From NCBI GenBank assembly GCA_905210525.1, contig CAJLXE010000123.1:1-5531 (forward strand): 5,531 nt of DNA. The letters run 5' to 3'. The position numbers and the translations under genes are program-made. Source of the DNA: an uncultured Clostridia bacterium. Its GTDB lineage: Bacteria > Bacillota > Clostridia > HGM11327. The notes beneath the pieces were generated by a model that was not told the origin of the DNA, searched no databases, and was given only the letters and a program-made list of their open reading frames with translations. Numbering within the stretch: the stretch's first letter is position 1; each line of letters starts with the position of its first letter. Positions 1 to 5,531 of this stretch are shown piece after piece.

Positions 1-1
1 C

Positions 2-205
2 AAGCTCGGCACTCCTAAAAAGAGCGCATACGACATCTATAAGGAAAAGTTCCCCGACTACAAAGGCACAGAGGAACAATGGTTCAACGATCTTTTTGAC
101 GGAAAACTCGGCACTCATGAAAAGACGGCATACGAGCTCTATAAAGAAAAGTATCCCAATTATAAGGGTACCGAGGAAGAATGGCTCAAAGAATTGTTAA
201 GCGGC
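2..205 (+). repeat. Two in-frame 102-bp tandem repeats encoding 34-aa units
   Basis: Unit 1 is 2-103 and unit 2 is 104-205, with no gap. Both encode K-L-G-T, then AY-x-x-YKEK, then YKGTEE-x-W, and end in a hydrophobic stretch plus G. A third unit begins at 206 (DLG) but breaks off into the next domain. Many of the differences are synonymous or conservative, so the protein sequence seems to be maintained. The GTEEEWL core resembles a short motif I recall from bacterial surface and phage tail or collagen-like proteins, where it forms linkers or stalks; that comparison is from memory. Because the window opens almost exactly at a unit boundary with the pattern already in progress, the array probably continues upstream. 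Confidence 0.85.
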
Positions 206-2092
206 GATCTCGGCAGAAAGAAAACATTTACGGTTACATTCCTTTTGGAAAAGGGCGGTAAAACATTTACCTCTCAGTCAGTAAATGAATTTGATACGCC
301 TACCTTACCCGGAACGCCAACCAAAACAGGTTACAAGTTCGTTGCATGGACTTATGACGGTTACGAATGGCCGTTTACATACCCCATTACGCAGGACACC
401 GTGCTTACCGCTTCATGGAAACCGATACAATATAATGTAACATACCATCTGAACGGCGGTATAAATTCCGACCTTAACCCTGCAGATTATACAATAGAAA
501 AAGGCTTCACACCTGCAGCACCCGAAAAACTGTATTATGACTTTGCGGGCTGGTATTCTTCGGCAGATTTCTCGGAAGGCAGCAGAGTTACGTCTGTCGT
601 TGCCGGAAATATCGGGAATATAGAGCTTTGGGCAAAATGGACGCCCACAGAATACAGCATAAGCTATATCGGCATTGACGGCGCAAGCTTCAACAGCACA
701 GAAATACCTTCATATAACTATGAAAGCGACGACTTCACACTGCCGACAGTAAGTAAAGAGCATTACATTTTTGCAGGCTGGACTTGCGAAGACATTGCCG
801 AACCGCAGTTAAACGTTGTTATCCCTAAAGGAACACACGGAGATCTGCAATATACCGCAAATTGGACGCCTGTAAACTATACAATTACATACGAACTGAA
901 CGGCGGCACGAACTCGCCTGAAAACCTTATCGGATATACAATAGAATCGTTTGCGGGCGCTGACAGCATACCGCTCTTCGATCCGCAGAAAGCAGATATT
1001 CAGAATCTTAAAAATTATGCTTTCTCATCGTTAACAGGCAACTTTGACATCAGTTACACAGTATCTTCGTTTGCATTCAACGGCTGGGACGATGTAAATG
1101 ATACAGCAAAGAATAACCGCATTACCGAAATCAAGCTTTCGGACGGCAACATAACCTTGGTTGCGGATTGGATTGAAACCGAAGGTGAACAGCAAAATAA
1201 AGTTGCACCGTATTACAGAAACGGCAACGAACTTTGGATGGGTTCATACCCGCAATCGAAAGTTACGGATGAAGCGCTGCTTGCCGAACTCAAGGCTTAC
1301 GAGTTTGATAAAAACAGTGTATTGCGGCTTAATCCAACAGGTTCCATGTACTCGTTGATAGGTGACGCTCCGGAGGGATGGACAAAAGGTGATAAATTCT
1401 GGTATAAAGACGTTGTGCATAACGGTCAAAAATACCGCGCCCTTTTTGTTGTTGCATCGCGTGACGGCAGCTATTCACAAGAACAAAGCGGTTTTGTTCC
1501 TGCAACCGGTACAATGTTCGGTTACGGACTTACATCCGATGACGTAAAAATACACTGGTTCAATTTCAACCCGATACATTGGAACATTCTTGAGGAAGAA
1601 AACGGAGAATTGTTCCTCTCCTGCACGATAAGACTGGAAGCTATGAAGTACGGACATGATCGTTGGACAATAAGCCCGATTCGTGATTATCTCAACTCAA
1701 TGGGAGAGTACAGCGGAATAGGTCTTTACGATGTCATTTTCTCCGATGCTCAGAAAGATATTGTTTTGACATCTACTGTTGATAACTCTTTGGAAAGTAT
1801 GGGATTGTCCGTAAGTGATTTTGCCGGTGAGCCTACGCAAGATAAGTTATTCTTCTTAAGTTACGCGGAAGCAAGCAAATACAGTGTTGCCAGAAATGCC
1901 GGTACAAGTAGCTACGGCTTCGCAACACTTAACAAAAATTTCTACTGGACGAGATCTCACGCTCCGTACAACAATAACAGCAACAGCCAGATTGCTGTAA
2001 TCAATGCCGGCGATGTGCGTAATCATCCGGGTGAGGAATATACAAAGTTTGGCGGTGTTGTGCCTGCAATGCGCATTAAACTGCAAAACTAA
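2..2092 (+). CDS. Modular surface/secreted protein, 5'-truncated: tandem 34-aa repeats, four InlB B-type repeats, DUF6273-like C-terminus
   Basis: The frame is open from base 2 to the TAA at 2090-2092, giving 696 visible residues. The true start lies outside the window, and the TTG at 194 is internal. Visible order: residues 1-68 are two 34-residue tandem repeats with the core AYxxYKEKxPxYKGTEExW; residues 75-392 hold four units resembling the Listeria-Bacteroides (InlB B, Flg_new) repeat, with Y-x-(V/I)-x-Y starts, LNGG turns in units 2 and 4, aromatic GW/AW cores and closing W-x-P motifs; residues 403-696 resemble DUF6273, with the hallmarks MGSYPQ, PIHWNIL, FYWTRS and GVVPAMRIKL. Such proteins are typically exported and cell-surface associated in Firmicutes; adhesion or binding is inferred, not shown. 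No LPXTG motif or transmembrane anchor is present at the C-terminus, so any signal peptide or anchor must lie in the missing N-terminal part. The product ends at the DUF6273 domain with little tail. Confidence is high for the gene and architecture, low for the function. Confidence 0.9.
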   Translation, partial: KLGTPKKSAYDIYKEKFPDYKGTEEQWFNDLFDGKLGTHEKTAYELYKEKYPNYKGTEEEWLKELLSGDLGRKKTFTVTFLLEKGGKTFTSQSVNEFDTPTLPGTPTKTGYKFVAWTYDGYEWPFTYPITQDTVLTASWKPIQYNVTYHLNGGINSDLNPADYTIEKGFTPAAPEKLYYDFAGWYSSADFSEGSRVTSVVAGNIGNIELWAKWTPTEYSISYIGIDGASFNSTEIPSYNYESDDFTLPTVSKEHYIFAGWTCEDIAEPQLNVVIPKGTHGDLQYTANWTPVNYTITYELNGGTNSPENLIGYTIESFAGADSIPLFDPQKADIQNLKNYAFSSLTGNFDISYTVSSFAFNGWDDVNDTAKNNRITEIKLSDGNITLVADWIETEGEQQNKVAPYYRNGNELWMGSYPQSKVTDEALLAELKAYEFDKNSVLRLNPTGSMYSLIGDAPEGWTKGDKFWYKDVVHNGQKYRALFVVASRDGSYSQEQSGFVPATGTMFGYGLTSDDVKIHWFNFNPIHWNILEEENGELFLSCTIRLEAMKYGHDRWTISPIRDYLNSMGEYSGIGLYDVIFSDAQKDIVLTSTVDNSLESMGLSVSDFAGEPTQDKLFFLSYAEASKYSVARNAGTSSYGFATLNKNFYWTRSHAPYNNNSNSQIAVINAGDVRNHPGEEYTKFGGVVPAMRIKLQN
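224..1177 (+). repeat. Four Listeria-Bacteroides (InlB B-type) repeat units in the surface protein
   Basis: Approximate unit boundaries are 224-424, 425-646, 647-871 and 872-1177. Each begins with a short beta strand (TFTVTF, YNVTYHL, YSISYIG, YTITYEL), has a central aromatic motif (FVAW, FAGW, FAGW, FNGW) and closes on a tryptophan strand (ASWKP, AKWTP, ANWTP, ADWIE). This is the pattern of the roughly 70-residue beta-grasp-like B repeat of internalin B. Units 1-3 are 67-75 residues long. Unit 4 is about 102 residues because of extra sequence between its first strands and the FNGW motif. Unit 3 lacks the usual NGG turn. These units commonly act as spacers or weak binding modules on the cell surface. 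Confidence 0.85.
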
Positions 2093-2099
2093 TTTACAA

Positions 2100-2149
2100 G
2101 GGGGACTTTTAGAATGGGAACTTTTACAAAGTTCCCATTGTGTCCACCC
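2100..2149 (+). terminator. Strong stem-loop just after the surface-protein stop codon, without a U tract
   Basis: Beginning 8 bases after the stop codon, the arms AATGGGAACTTT (2113-2124) and AAAGTTCCCATT (2128-2139) are perfect 12-bp complements around a TAC loop; the top of the stem would open slightly in RNA. Outside this, GGGGGAC (2100-2106) can pair with GTCC-A-CCC (2142-2149) with one bulged A, across a small internal loop. The position suits a 3'-end or mRNA-stabilising structure. The bases after it are not T-rich, so it is not a textbook Rho-independent terminator, and it may instead be a processing or stability hairpin. The structure is seen directly; the role is inferred. Confidence 0.55.
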
Positions 2150-2172
2150 TTGACCCCGAAAATTATATGCAT

Positions 2173-2274
2173 AAACCGCAAATACTTGCGGTTTATGTTG
2201 TGCTATTGCAGTTGCCAATCAGCCGCGCCGGTGGTCGCCGCGTCAGATTGGCATTAAGTTTACGTTTCTGTTTT
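2173..2274. repeat. 102-bp structured direct repeat, copy A
   Basis: This copy matches 2354-2455 at 99 of 102 positions by direct reading. The differences are at 2206, 2238 and 2253. It contains two inverted repeats. The first, in extended form, has arms CATAAACCGCAA (2170-2181) and TTGCGGTTTATG (2186-2197) around the loop ATAC, a perfect 12-bp stem. The second has arms TGCCAATC (2213-2220) and GATTGGCA (2246-2253) around a GC-rich core that itself pairs imperfectly (2224-2227 with 2239-2242). The end is T-rich (2259-2275). There is no open reading frame of note. It could be an extragenic palindromic repeat, a short non-autonomous mobile element or a small structured RNA; I do not recognise the family. 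Confidence 0.8.
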
Positions 2275-2325
2275 TAATGTTCATAAGAGCGGGATTTTGC
2301 AACAGTTGCACTTGACCACGAAAAC

Positions 2326-2344
2326 GATATGTCTGTAACATATC
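2326..2344. repeat. Small hairpin found only before copy B
   Basis: GATATGT (2326-2332) and ACATATC (2338-2344) are perfect 7-bp complements around the loop CTGTA. Aligning the regions before copies A and B shows that B carries about 18 extra bases here, bounded by ATATG on both sides (2327-2331 and 2345-2349). This suggests a small insertion or local duplication in B, or a loss in A. No function can be assigned. Confidence 0.5.
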
Positions 2345-2353
2345 ATATGCAAC

Positions 2354-2455
2354 AAACCGCAAATACTTGCGGTTTATGTTGTGCTACTGCAGTTGCCAAT
2401 CAGCCGCGCCGGTGGTCGTCGCGTCAGATTGGCTTTAAGTTTACGTTTCTGTTTT
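2354..2455. repeat. 102-bp structured direct repeat, copy B
   Basis: This is the second copy, offset by 181 bp from copy A and in the same orientation. The same 9-bp core stem is present (AAACCGCAA with TTGCGGTTT, loop ATAC), and so is the GCCAATC/GATTGGC inverted repeat (2395-2401 with 2427-2433). On the left flank the sequence changes from CAT to CAAC, which can still pair with GTTG on the right if AT is bulged, so a long hairpin can still form by a different route. The homology continues weakly upstream: TTGACC-x-CGAAAA occurs at 2312-2323 and at 2150-2161. Confidence 0.8.
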
Positions 2456-2458
2456 GGG

Positions 2459-2495
2459 TATTTTGTAAAGCAAAGCCTTCCGACCCTACAAAATA
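2459..2495. repeat. 9-bp inverted repeat between copy B and the terminator
   Basis: TATTTTGTA (2459-2467) and TACAAAATA (2487-2495) are perfect complements separated by 19 bases. The stem is AT-rich and the loop long, so it would be only moderately stable as RNA; it could equally be a protein-binding site or a remnant of element ends. The alternative pairing GGGT (2456-2459) with ACCC (2483-2486) would compete with it. Confidence 0.4.
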
Positions 2496-2505
2496 AATCC
2501 AAGGT

Positions 2506-2581
2506 CAAATTCAGCAAATAAAAAAATCCGAAACTCGTTTTTTACAACGAAGCTACGGATTTTTTGTTTGTCTGAATTTTG
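2506..2581. terminator. Long bidirectional Rho-independent terminator between convergent genes
   Basis: AAAAAATCCG (2521-2530) pairs exactly with CGGATTTTTT (2556-2565). An inner 5-bp stem (TCGTT 2535-2539 with AACGA 2546-2550) closes the loop. The stem also extends outward, with CAAATTCAG (2506-2514) against CTGAATTTTG (2572-2581) and small bulges. The A-rich left arm and T-rich right arm provide a U tract for transcripts from either strand. It sits between the plus-strand surface-protein gene and the minus-strand GH127 gene (102 bp past the GH127 stop codon), where a shared terminator is expected. Confidence 0.85.
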
Positions 2582-2682
2582 CTTTTTGGCATACAGTACT
2601 TTAAAACTTAGTATAAAACCGTAAATTCAATACCAATCCGACGTTACGACCATCGGCACGGCTTATACTTATAATTTTCGGT

Positions 2683-4509
2683 TTACTTTACCATAGTCCA
2701 CACTTGCATTTCGCTTTCGCCTCTGTTACCGAAAGCATAATACGGTATCAATACTGCGTCAAACGCTTCAAGAGAATCATGTTTAGTGCTGTAAAGCGGA
2801 GCAGTATCATCGTGTTTTCTACGGTAAGCTTTTACTGTAAGAGTAGGTATTCCGAGTTCTTTGTTTTTACCTGTTCTGAATCTTGCACGGCTGTCTATTT
2901 TCACATCGCGCAAATACTTTCCGTTATCAACGCCCTCCATGCAATAAACAACCGGACCTTTCATTACGGCATATTTACCGCAATCAAAAACAGCCTCGGG
3001 ACGTGCTTCCGCAAATTTCGGCTTCATTGCAAAATCAAAATCAAGAGTTTCACCGTCTTTAACATCAAAATAAGCATAGCCTTTAACCGTGTCCCCGATA
3101 TACGAATCACACCAACCGGGAATCCGTACCGCAAGCTTTGTATCGCCGCCTTTTACCGTTATGCGAACCTTACCGTTTTCCGGATACATCGTCTTCTGCT
3201 CTATTTCAACAGTGCTTCCGTTTCTTTCAATTTTGGTAGTGCTTTGCATAAATTGATGTACATATACGGTATCAGCGTCATATGTATAGAGCATATTGGC
3301 AATAGACGGAATAAATCTGACTATATTCGGAGGACAGCATGAACATCCGAACACTTCACTTCTCTGCGGACGCGGCAAATGTATTGACGACGATGTGCCG
3401 TTGCAGTCGCGCGTATACATATACGGAATGATTTCCATTGGATTTTCATAGAAAAACGCCTTACCGTCAAGCGATACCGATGACAAAAATCCGTTGTACA
3501 TTACTCTTTCCACCGTATCCGAATATTTTGAATCAGCTTCAAATTTCAGCATTCTGTTTGCGAAAAGTGCAAGCGATATTGCGGCACAGGTCTCGGTATA
3601 CGCCACGAGATTCGGAAGGTCATAGTTCACGGAATACGCCTCTCCGCAAGCAGATGATCCCACGCCTCCCGTTATATACATTTTCTTTGTTATTATATTG
3701 TCAAATATGCGTTCACACGCGTCTTTTAATGAACTGTCGCCGGTTCTGAATGCAACGTCAGCCATCGCACAATAGAGATAGCCTGCTCTGACCGCATGAC
3801 CTACCGCTTCAGTCTGTTCCCTCACCGGAATATGAGACTGTATCTGATAAGAATTTGTGGATTTATCAGCAGTATTCTCTTCCCTGCCGCGCTCATTGAT
3901 AAAAAATTCCGCAAGCTCAAGATAACGCTTTTCGCCCGTGCAGTCGTAAAGCTTAACAAGTGCAAGCTCTATTTCCTCATGCCCCGGAGTTCTGAACCCC
4001 GTATCCATGTCGATTTTGAATCTTTTTTCTATATAGTCGGCATAACGGCACATAGCGTCAAGAAACTTTTTCTTGCCTGTCGCCTCGTAATATGCCACTG
4101 CAGCTTCCATGAGATGTCCCGCGCAGTAAAGCTCATGGTTATCTCTGTTCGTAAATTTTTTATCAGGCTCATGCGTCTGATAATGAGAGTTGAAATATCC
4201 GCAAGGCTCCTGATTTTTAACTATGAGATCAACAACACCGTCAACTATCTTTTCGAGCCGCGGTTCTCTTTTGAGCTTCGTAATATAAGCTACGCCTTCT
4301 ATCCACTTTGCCACATCGGAATCCCAGAACACATGAGGTTCGTAAGGCATACCCGGCTTCCAATCACATTTAAACGCGTCAAAGCGTCCCGTTTCTTTGA
4401 ATCTGTTGTAAACGGCATAAACCGTTGTTTTACGGAGCATATTCTGTTTTTTCTGCCAGAAACCGCCCGTCACATTAGTATCTGAATAATCTGATGTTAT
4501 CACTTGCAA
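2683..4509 (-). CDS. Glycoside hydrolase family 127 (beta-L-arabinofuranosidase type, DUF1680)
   Basis: This 608-residue protein matches the GH127 pattern. The family is typified by Bifidobacterium longum HypBA1, a retaining enzyme that uses a zinc-bound cysteine nucleophile and cleaves beta-1,2-linked L-arabinofuranose. Visible matches are GE at Glu290 (acid/base equivalent), ETC with Glu306 and Cys308, and CCPPN with Cys391 (nucleophile) and Cys392. The spacings 290-306-308 equal HypBA1 322-338-340 as I recall them. His132, His177 and His238 sit in GHL, GHEE and GHAVRA, which fit active-site histidines. Residues ~1-410 should form the (alpha/alpha)6 barrel and the rest beta-sandwich domains; HypBA1 is 658 residues. 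There is no signal peptide, so it is probably cytoplasmic. The start is uncertain: TTG at 4509 directly follows an in-frame TGA and has no clear Shine-Dalgarno, and GTG at 4503 is an alternative. Substrate is inferred; some GH127 members release aceric acid from rhamnogalacturonan II instead. No transporter or other glycosidase is visible nearby. Confidence 0.92.
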   Translation of the reverse strand: MQVITSDYSDTNVTGGFWQKKQNMLRKTTVYAVYNRFKETGRFDAFKCDWKPGMPYEPHVFWDSDVAKWIEGVAYITKLKREPRLEKIVDGVVDLIVKNQEPCGYFNSHYQTHEPDKKFTNRDNHELYCAGHLMEAAVAYYEATGKKKFLDAMCRYADYIEKRFKIDMDTGFRTPGHEEIELALVKLYDCTGEKRYLELAEFFINERGREENTADKSTNSYQIQSHIPVREQTEAVGHAVRAGYLYCAMADVAFRTGDSSLKDACERIFDNIITKKMYITGGVGSSACGEAYSVNYDLPNLVAYTETCAAISLALFANRMLKFEADSKYSDTVERVMYNGFLSSVSLDGKAFFYENPMEIIPYMYTRDCNGTSSSIHLPRPQRSEVFGCSCCPPNIVRFIPSIANMLYTYDADTVYVHQFMQSTTKIERNGSTVEIEQKTMYPENGKVRITVKGGDTKLAVRIPGWCDSYIGDTVKGYAYFDVKDGETLDFDFAMKPKFAEARPEAVFDCGKYAVMKGPVVYCMEGVDNGKYLRDVKIDSRARFRTGKNKELGIPTLTVKAYRRKHDDTAPLYSTKHDSLEAFDAVLIPYYAFGNRGESEMQVWTMVK

Positions 4510-4514
4510 TCACA

Positions 4515-4539
4515 CGCACAGCAAATTTGCCGTAATGCG
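4515..4539. promoter_or_regulatory. Palindrome upstream of the GH127 start, possible operator or 5'-leader structure
   Basis: The perfect 10-bp palindrome GCAAATTTGC (4521-4530) is flanked by the complementary pair CGCA (4515-4518) and TGCG (4536-4539). It lies 11 bases upstream of the proposed GH127 start, where a repressor site or a leader hairpin could affect expression. I could not find convincing -35 and -10 boxes on the minus strand in the 115-bp gap (4510-4624), nor a clear terminator for the aminotransferase. A palindrome this short can arise by chance. Confidence 0.25.
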
Positions 4540-4624
4540 CCCTTTCAATGTAAATTAAACAATTCCAATCAATCCTTTTTGTATTTCAATAAAACATTTT
4601 AACACGGCATATAAATACGTCCGT

Positions 4625-5531
4625 TTATATAACTTCATTAAACAATTCGCCGAGTCTTCGTATGCCTTCCGTTATCTTCTCGTCAGACATTGTGGAATAA
4701 TTAAGTCTCAGCGCGCTGCATGGCTTATTCATATCTACCATAAACGTGTTTCCCGGAACATATACTACCTTTTTCTCTATTGCTTTTTTGGATATCTCCA
4801 GCGTATCTATTCCGTGCATAAGGTCGCACCATATGAACAATCCGCCGCCCGGTCTCGTATATGAAATATTATCCGGAAAATGTTTCTCCATAGCGTCAAG
4901 CATCGTTTTGCACTTATGCGCATAATCGGCACGCATTTGGGCTATAAGCTCATCAATGTTATAGCGCTTCATATATTCATATGCAAGCAGCTGTGTTATC
5001 ATAGGTGTGTGAACATCCGATACCTGCTTTGCTATAACCGCTTTCTGTACTATTGATTTATCTGCACACATAAATCCTATACGCAGACCCGGCGCAAGTA
5101 TCTTTGAAAAAGAACCGCTGTACACTACAATTCCGTCCGTATCCATAGATTTGATTGTAGGCATTTTTTTGCCGTCAAACGTAAGCTCGCCGTAAGGATT
5201 ATCCTCGATTATTATAATATTATGCTTTTTCGCCGTCTCGTATATTGCTTTACGCTTCTCAATGCTCATAGTGACGCCCATAGGATTCTGGAAAGTAGGT
5301 ATCGTATATATTACCTTTACATTTTCCGATGATTCTATTGCTTTTTCAAGAGCCTCTATATTCATTCCGTCTTCGTCCATAGGCACGCCCACAAGATTTG
5401 CTCCGAAAGAACGGAATGCGTTAAGTGCGCCTATAAAGCTCGGTTCTTCAACTATAACCGTATCGCCCTCATTCACGAGCACTTTTGTGGCAAGATCTAT
5501 GCACTGCTGACCGCCCGTTACAATTATAAGC
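4625..5531 (-). CDS. PLP-dependent class I/II aminotransferase, 5'-truncated (2-aminoadipate/aromatic aminotransferase-like)
   Basis: The minus-strand frame is open from 5530 to the TAA at 4625-4627, giving 301 visible residues. The GTG at 5482 is internal, because the preceding codons read TGGQQCIDLA, a conserved cofactor-binding stretch of fold-type I aminotransferases. Further hallmarks (visible numbering) are PTFQNPMG with Asn82, DNPYGEL with Asp110 (binds the PLP ring nitrogen) and Tyr113, SGSFSK with Lys143 (Schiff-base lysine), PGLRIGF with Arg150 (phosphate contact) and LRLNYS with Arg275 (substrate carboxylate). The family is about 390-400 residues, so roughly 95 N-terminal residues are missing. 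The sequence resembles LysN/2-aminoadipate-type enzymes and the C-terminal domain of MocR regulators. Without the N-terminus, an HTH fusion cannot be excluded, and the amino-acid substrate cannot be read. It lies upstream of the GH127 gene in the same direction with a 115-bp gap; co-transcription is possible but unsupported. Confidence 0.92.
   Translation of the reverse strand, partial: LIIVTGGQQCIDLATKVLVNEGDTVIVEEPSFIGALNAFRSFGANLVGVPMDEDGMNIEALEKAIESSENVKVIYTIPTFQNPMGVTMSIEKRKAIYETAKKHNIIIIEDNPYGELTFDGKKMPTIKSMDTDGIVVYSGSFSKILAPGLRIGFMCADKSIVQKAVIAKQVSDVHTPMITQLLAYEYMKRYNIDELIAQMRADYAHKCKTMLDAMEKHFPDNISYTRPGGGLFIWCDLMHGIDTLEISKKAIEKKVVYVPGNTFMVDMNKPCSALRLNYSTMSDEKITEGIRRLGELFNEVI

Larger units (their letters stand above)
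2093..2682. other. 590-bp non-coding convergent intergenic region
   Basis: No convincing gene was seen in either direction; the small frames here lack ribosome-binding sites and recognisable protein sequence. From left to right the region holds the post-stop hairpin, repeat copy A, a 13-base palindrome (TGCAAC-A-GTTGCA, 2298-2310), a small hairpin, repeat copy B, a 9-bp inverted repeat and the bidirectional terminator. The last 100 bases before the GH127 stop (2582-2682) show nothing notable. The length and density of paired structure are unusual for a gap between convergent genes. Confidence 0.7.

Noticed and set aside
194..196. TTG at 194 as the start of the surface-protein gene
   Set aside because: The frame is open upstream to base 2 and encodes two repeats of the same protein, so this TTG is an internal leucine codon.
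2150..2168. TTGACC plus TATAT-like boxes as a promoter before copy A
   Set aside because: TTGACC (2150-2155) and the TTATAT stretch (2163-2168) are only about 7 bases apart, far from the usual 16-18, and nothing at the correct distance resembles a -10 box.
1856..2218. 120-residue minus-strand open frame across the surface-protein 3' end and repeat copy A
   Set aside because: It overlaps the well-supported DUF6273-like coding end in antisense, has no recognisable protein motif, and covers only one of the two repeat copies.
2173..2455. CRISPR array
   Set aside because: There are only two copies of a 102-bp unit spaced 79 bp apart. CRISPR repeats are about 23-47 bp with several regular spacers, and no cas gene is present.
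2170..2455. Hammerhead ribozyme or known riboswitch
   Set aside because: I looked for the hammerhead core (CTGATGA with GAAA) and found none. The element lies downstream of a gene between convergent genes, not in a leader, and matches no riboswitch consensus I can recall.
2704..4485. Three plus-strand open frames (2704-3342, 3438-3749, 3796-4485) opposite the GH127 gene
   Set aside because: They are antisense to a clear, full-length GH127 gene. Their translations are rich in Cys, Arg, Phe and Ile with no recognisable domain, so they are shadows of the real frame.
4510..4624. Sigma-70 promoter for the GH127 gene in the 115-bp gap
   Set aside because: The minus strand has several A/T-rich stretches (for example TAAAAT and TTGATT), but no pair with both a good -35 and a good -10 at 16-18 bases spacing.

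Overview
The window looks like chromosomal DNA from a low- to mid-GC Firmicute, most likely a gut-type member of the Clostridia. This is inferred from the moderately AT-rich coding style, a surface protein built of Listeria-Bacteroides (InlB B-type) repeats with a DUF6273-like end, a GH127 glycosidase, and an A/T-flanked intrinsic terminator. No rRNA or marker gene is present, so the assignment is tentative. Nothing here indicates a phage, an insertion sequence or a CRISPR array.

Layout: (1) Positions 2-2092, plus strand, are the 3' part of a large modular surface or secreted protein whose 5' end lies outside the window. It has two 34-residue tandem repeats, then four B-repeat-like units, then a C-terminal DUF6273-like domain. 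(2) Positions 2093-2682 are non-coding but dense in structure. A strong hairpin follows the stop codon. Two copies of a 102-bp element lie 181 bp apart; they differ at three positions, and each contains two inverted repeats. Further short hairpins follow, and then a long bidirectional terminator at 2506-2581. (3) Positions 2683-4509, minus strand, encode a complete GH127 family protein (beta-L-arabinofuranosidase type) with all expected catalytic and zinc-binding residues. (4) Positions 4510-4624 are a 115-bp gap with a small palindrome. (5) Positions 4625-5531, minus strand, are the 3' three quarters of a class I/II PLP-dependent aminotransferase that runs off the window.

The surface-protein gene converges on the minus-strand pair, and the terminator between them can serve both directions. 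The aminotransferase and the GH127 gene are co-directional, but the 115-bp gap and unrelated chemistry do not argue strongly for one functional operon. The GH127 enzyme has no signal peptide, so it probably acts in the cytoplasm on imported arabinose-containing oligosaccharides. The most interesting part is the duplicated paired-hairpin element at 2173-2274 and 2354-2455, which I cannot assign to any known RNA or mobile-element family.
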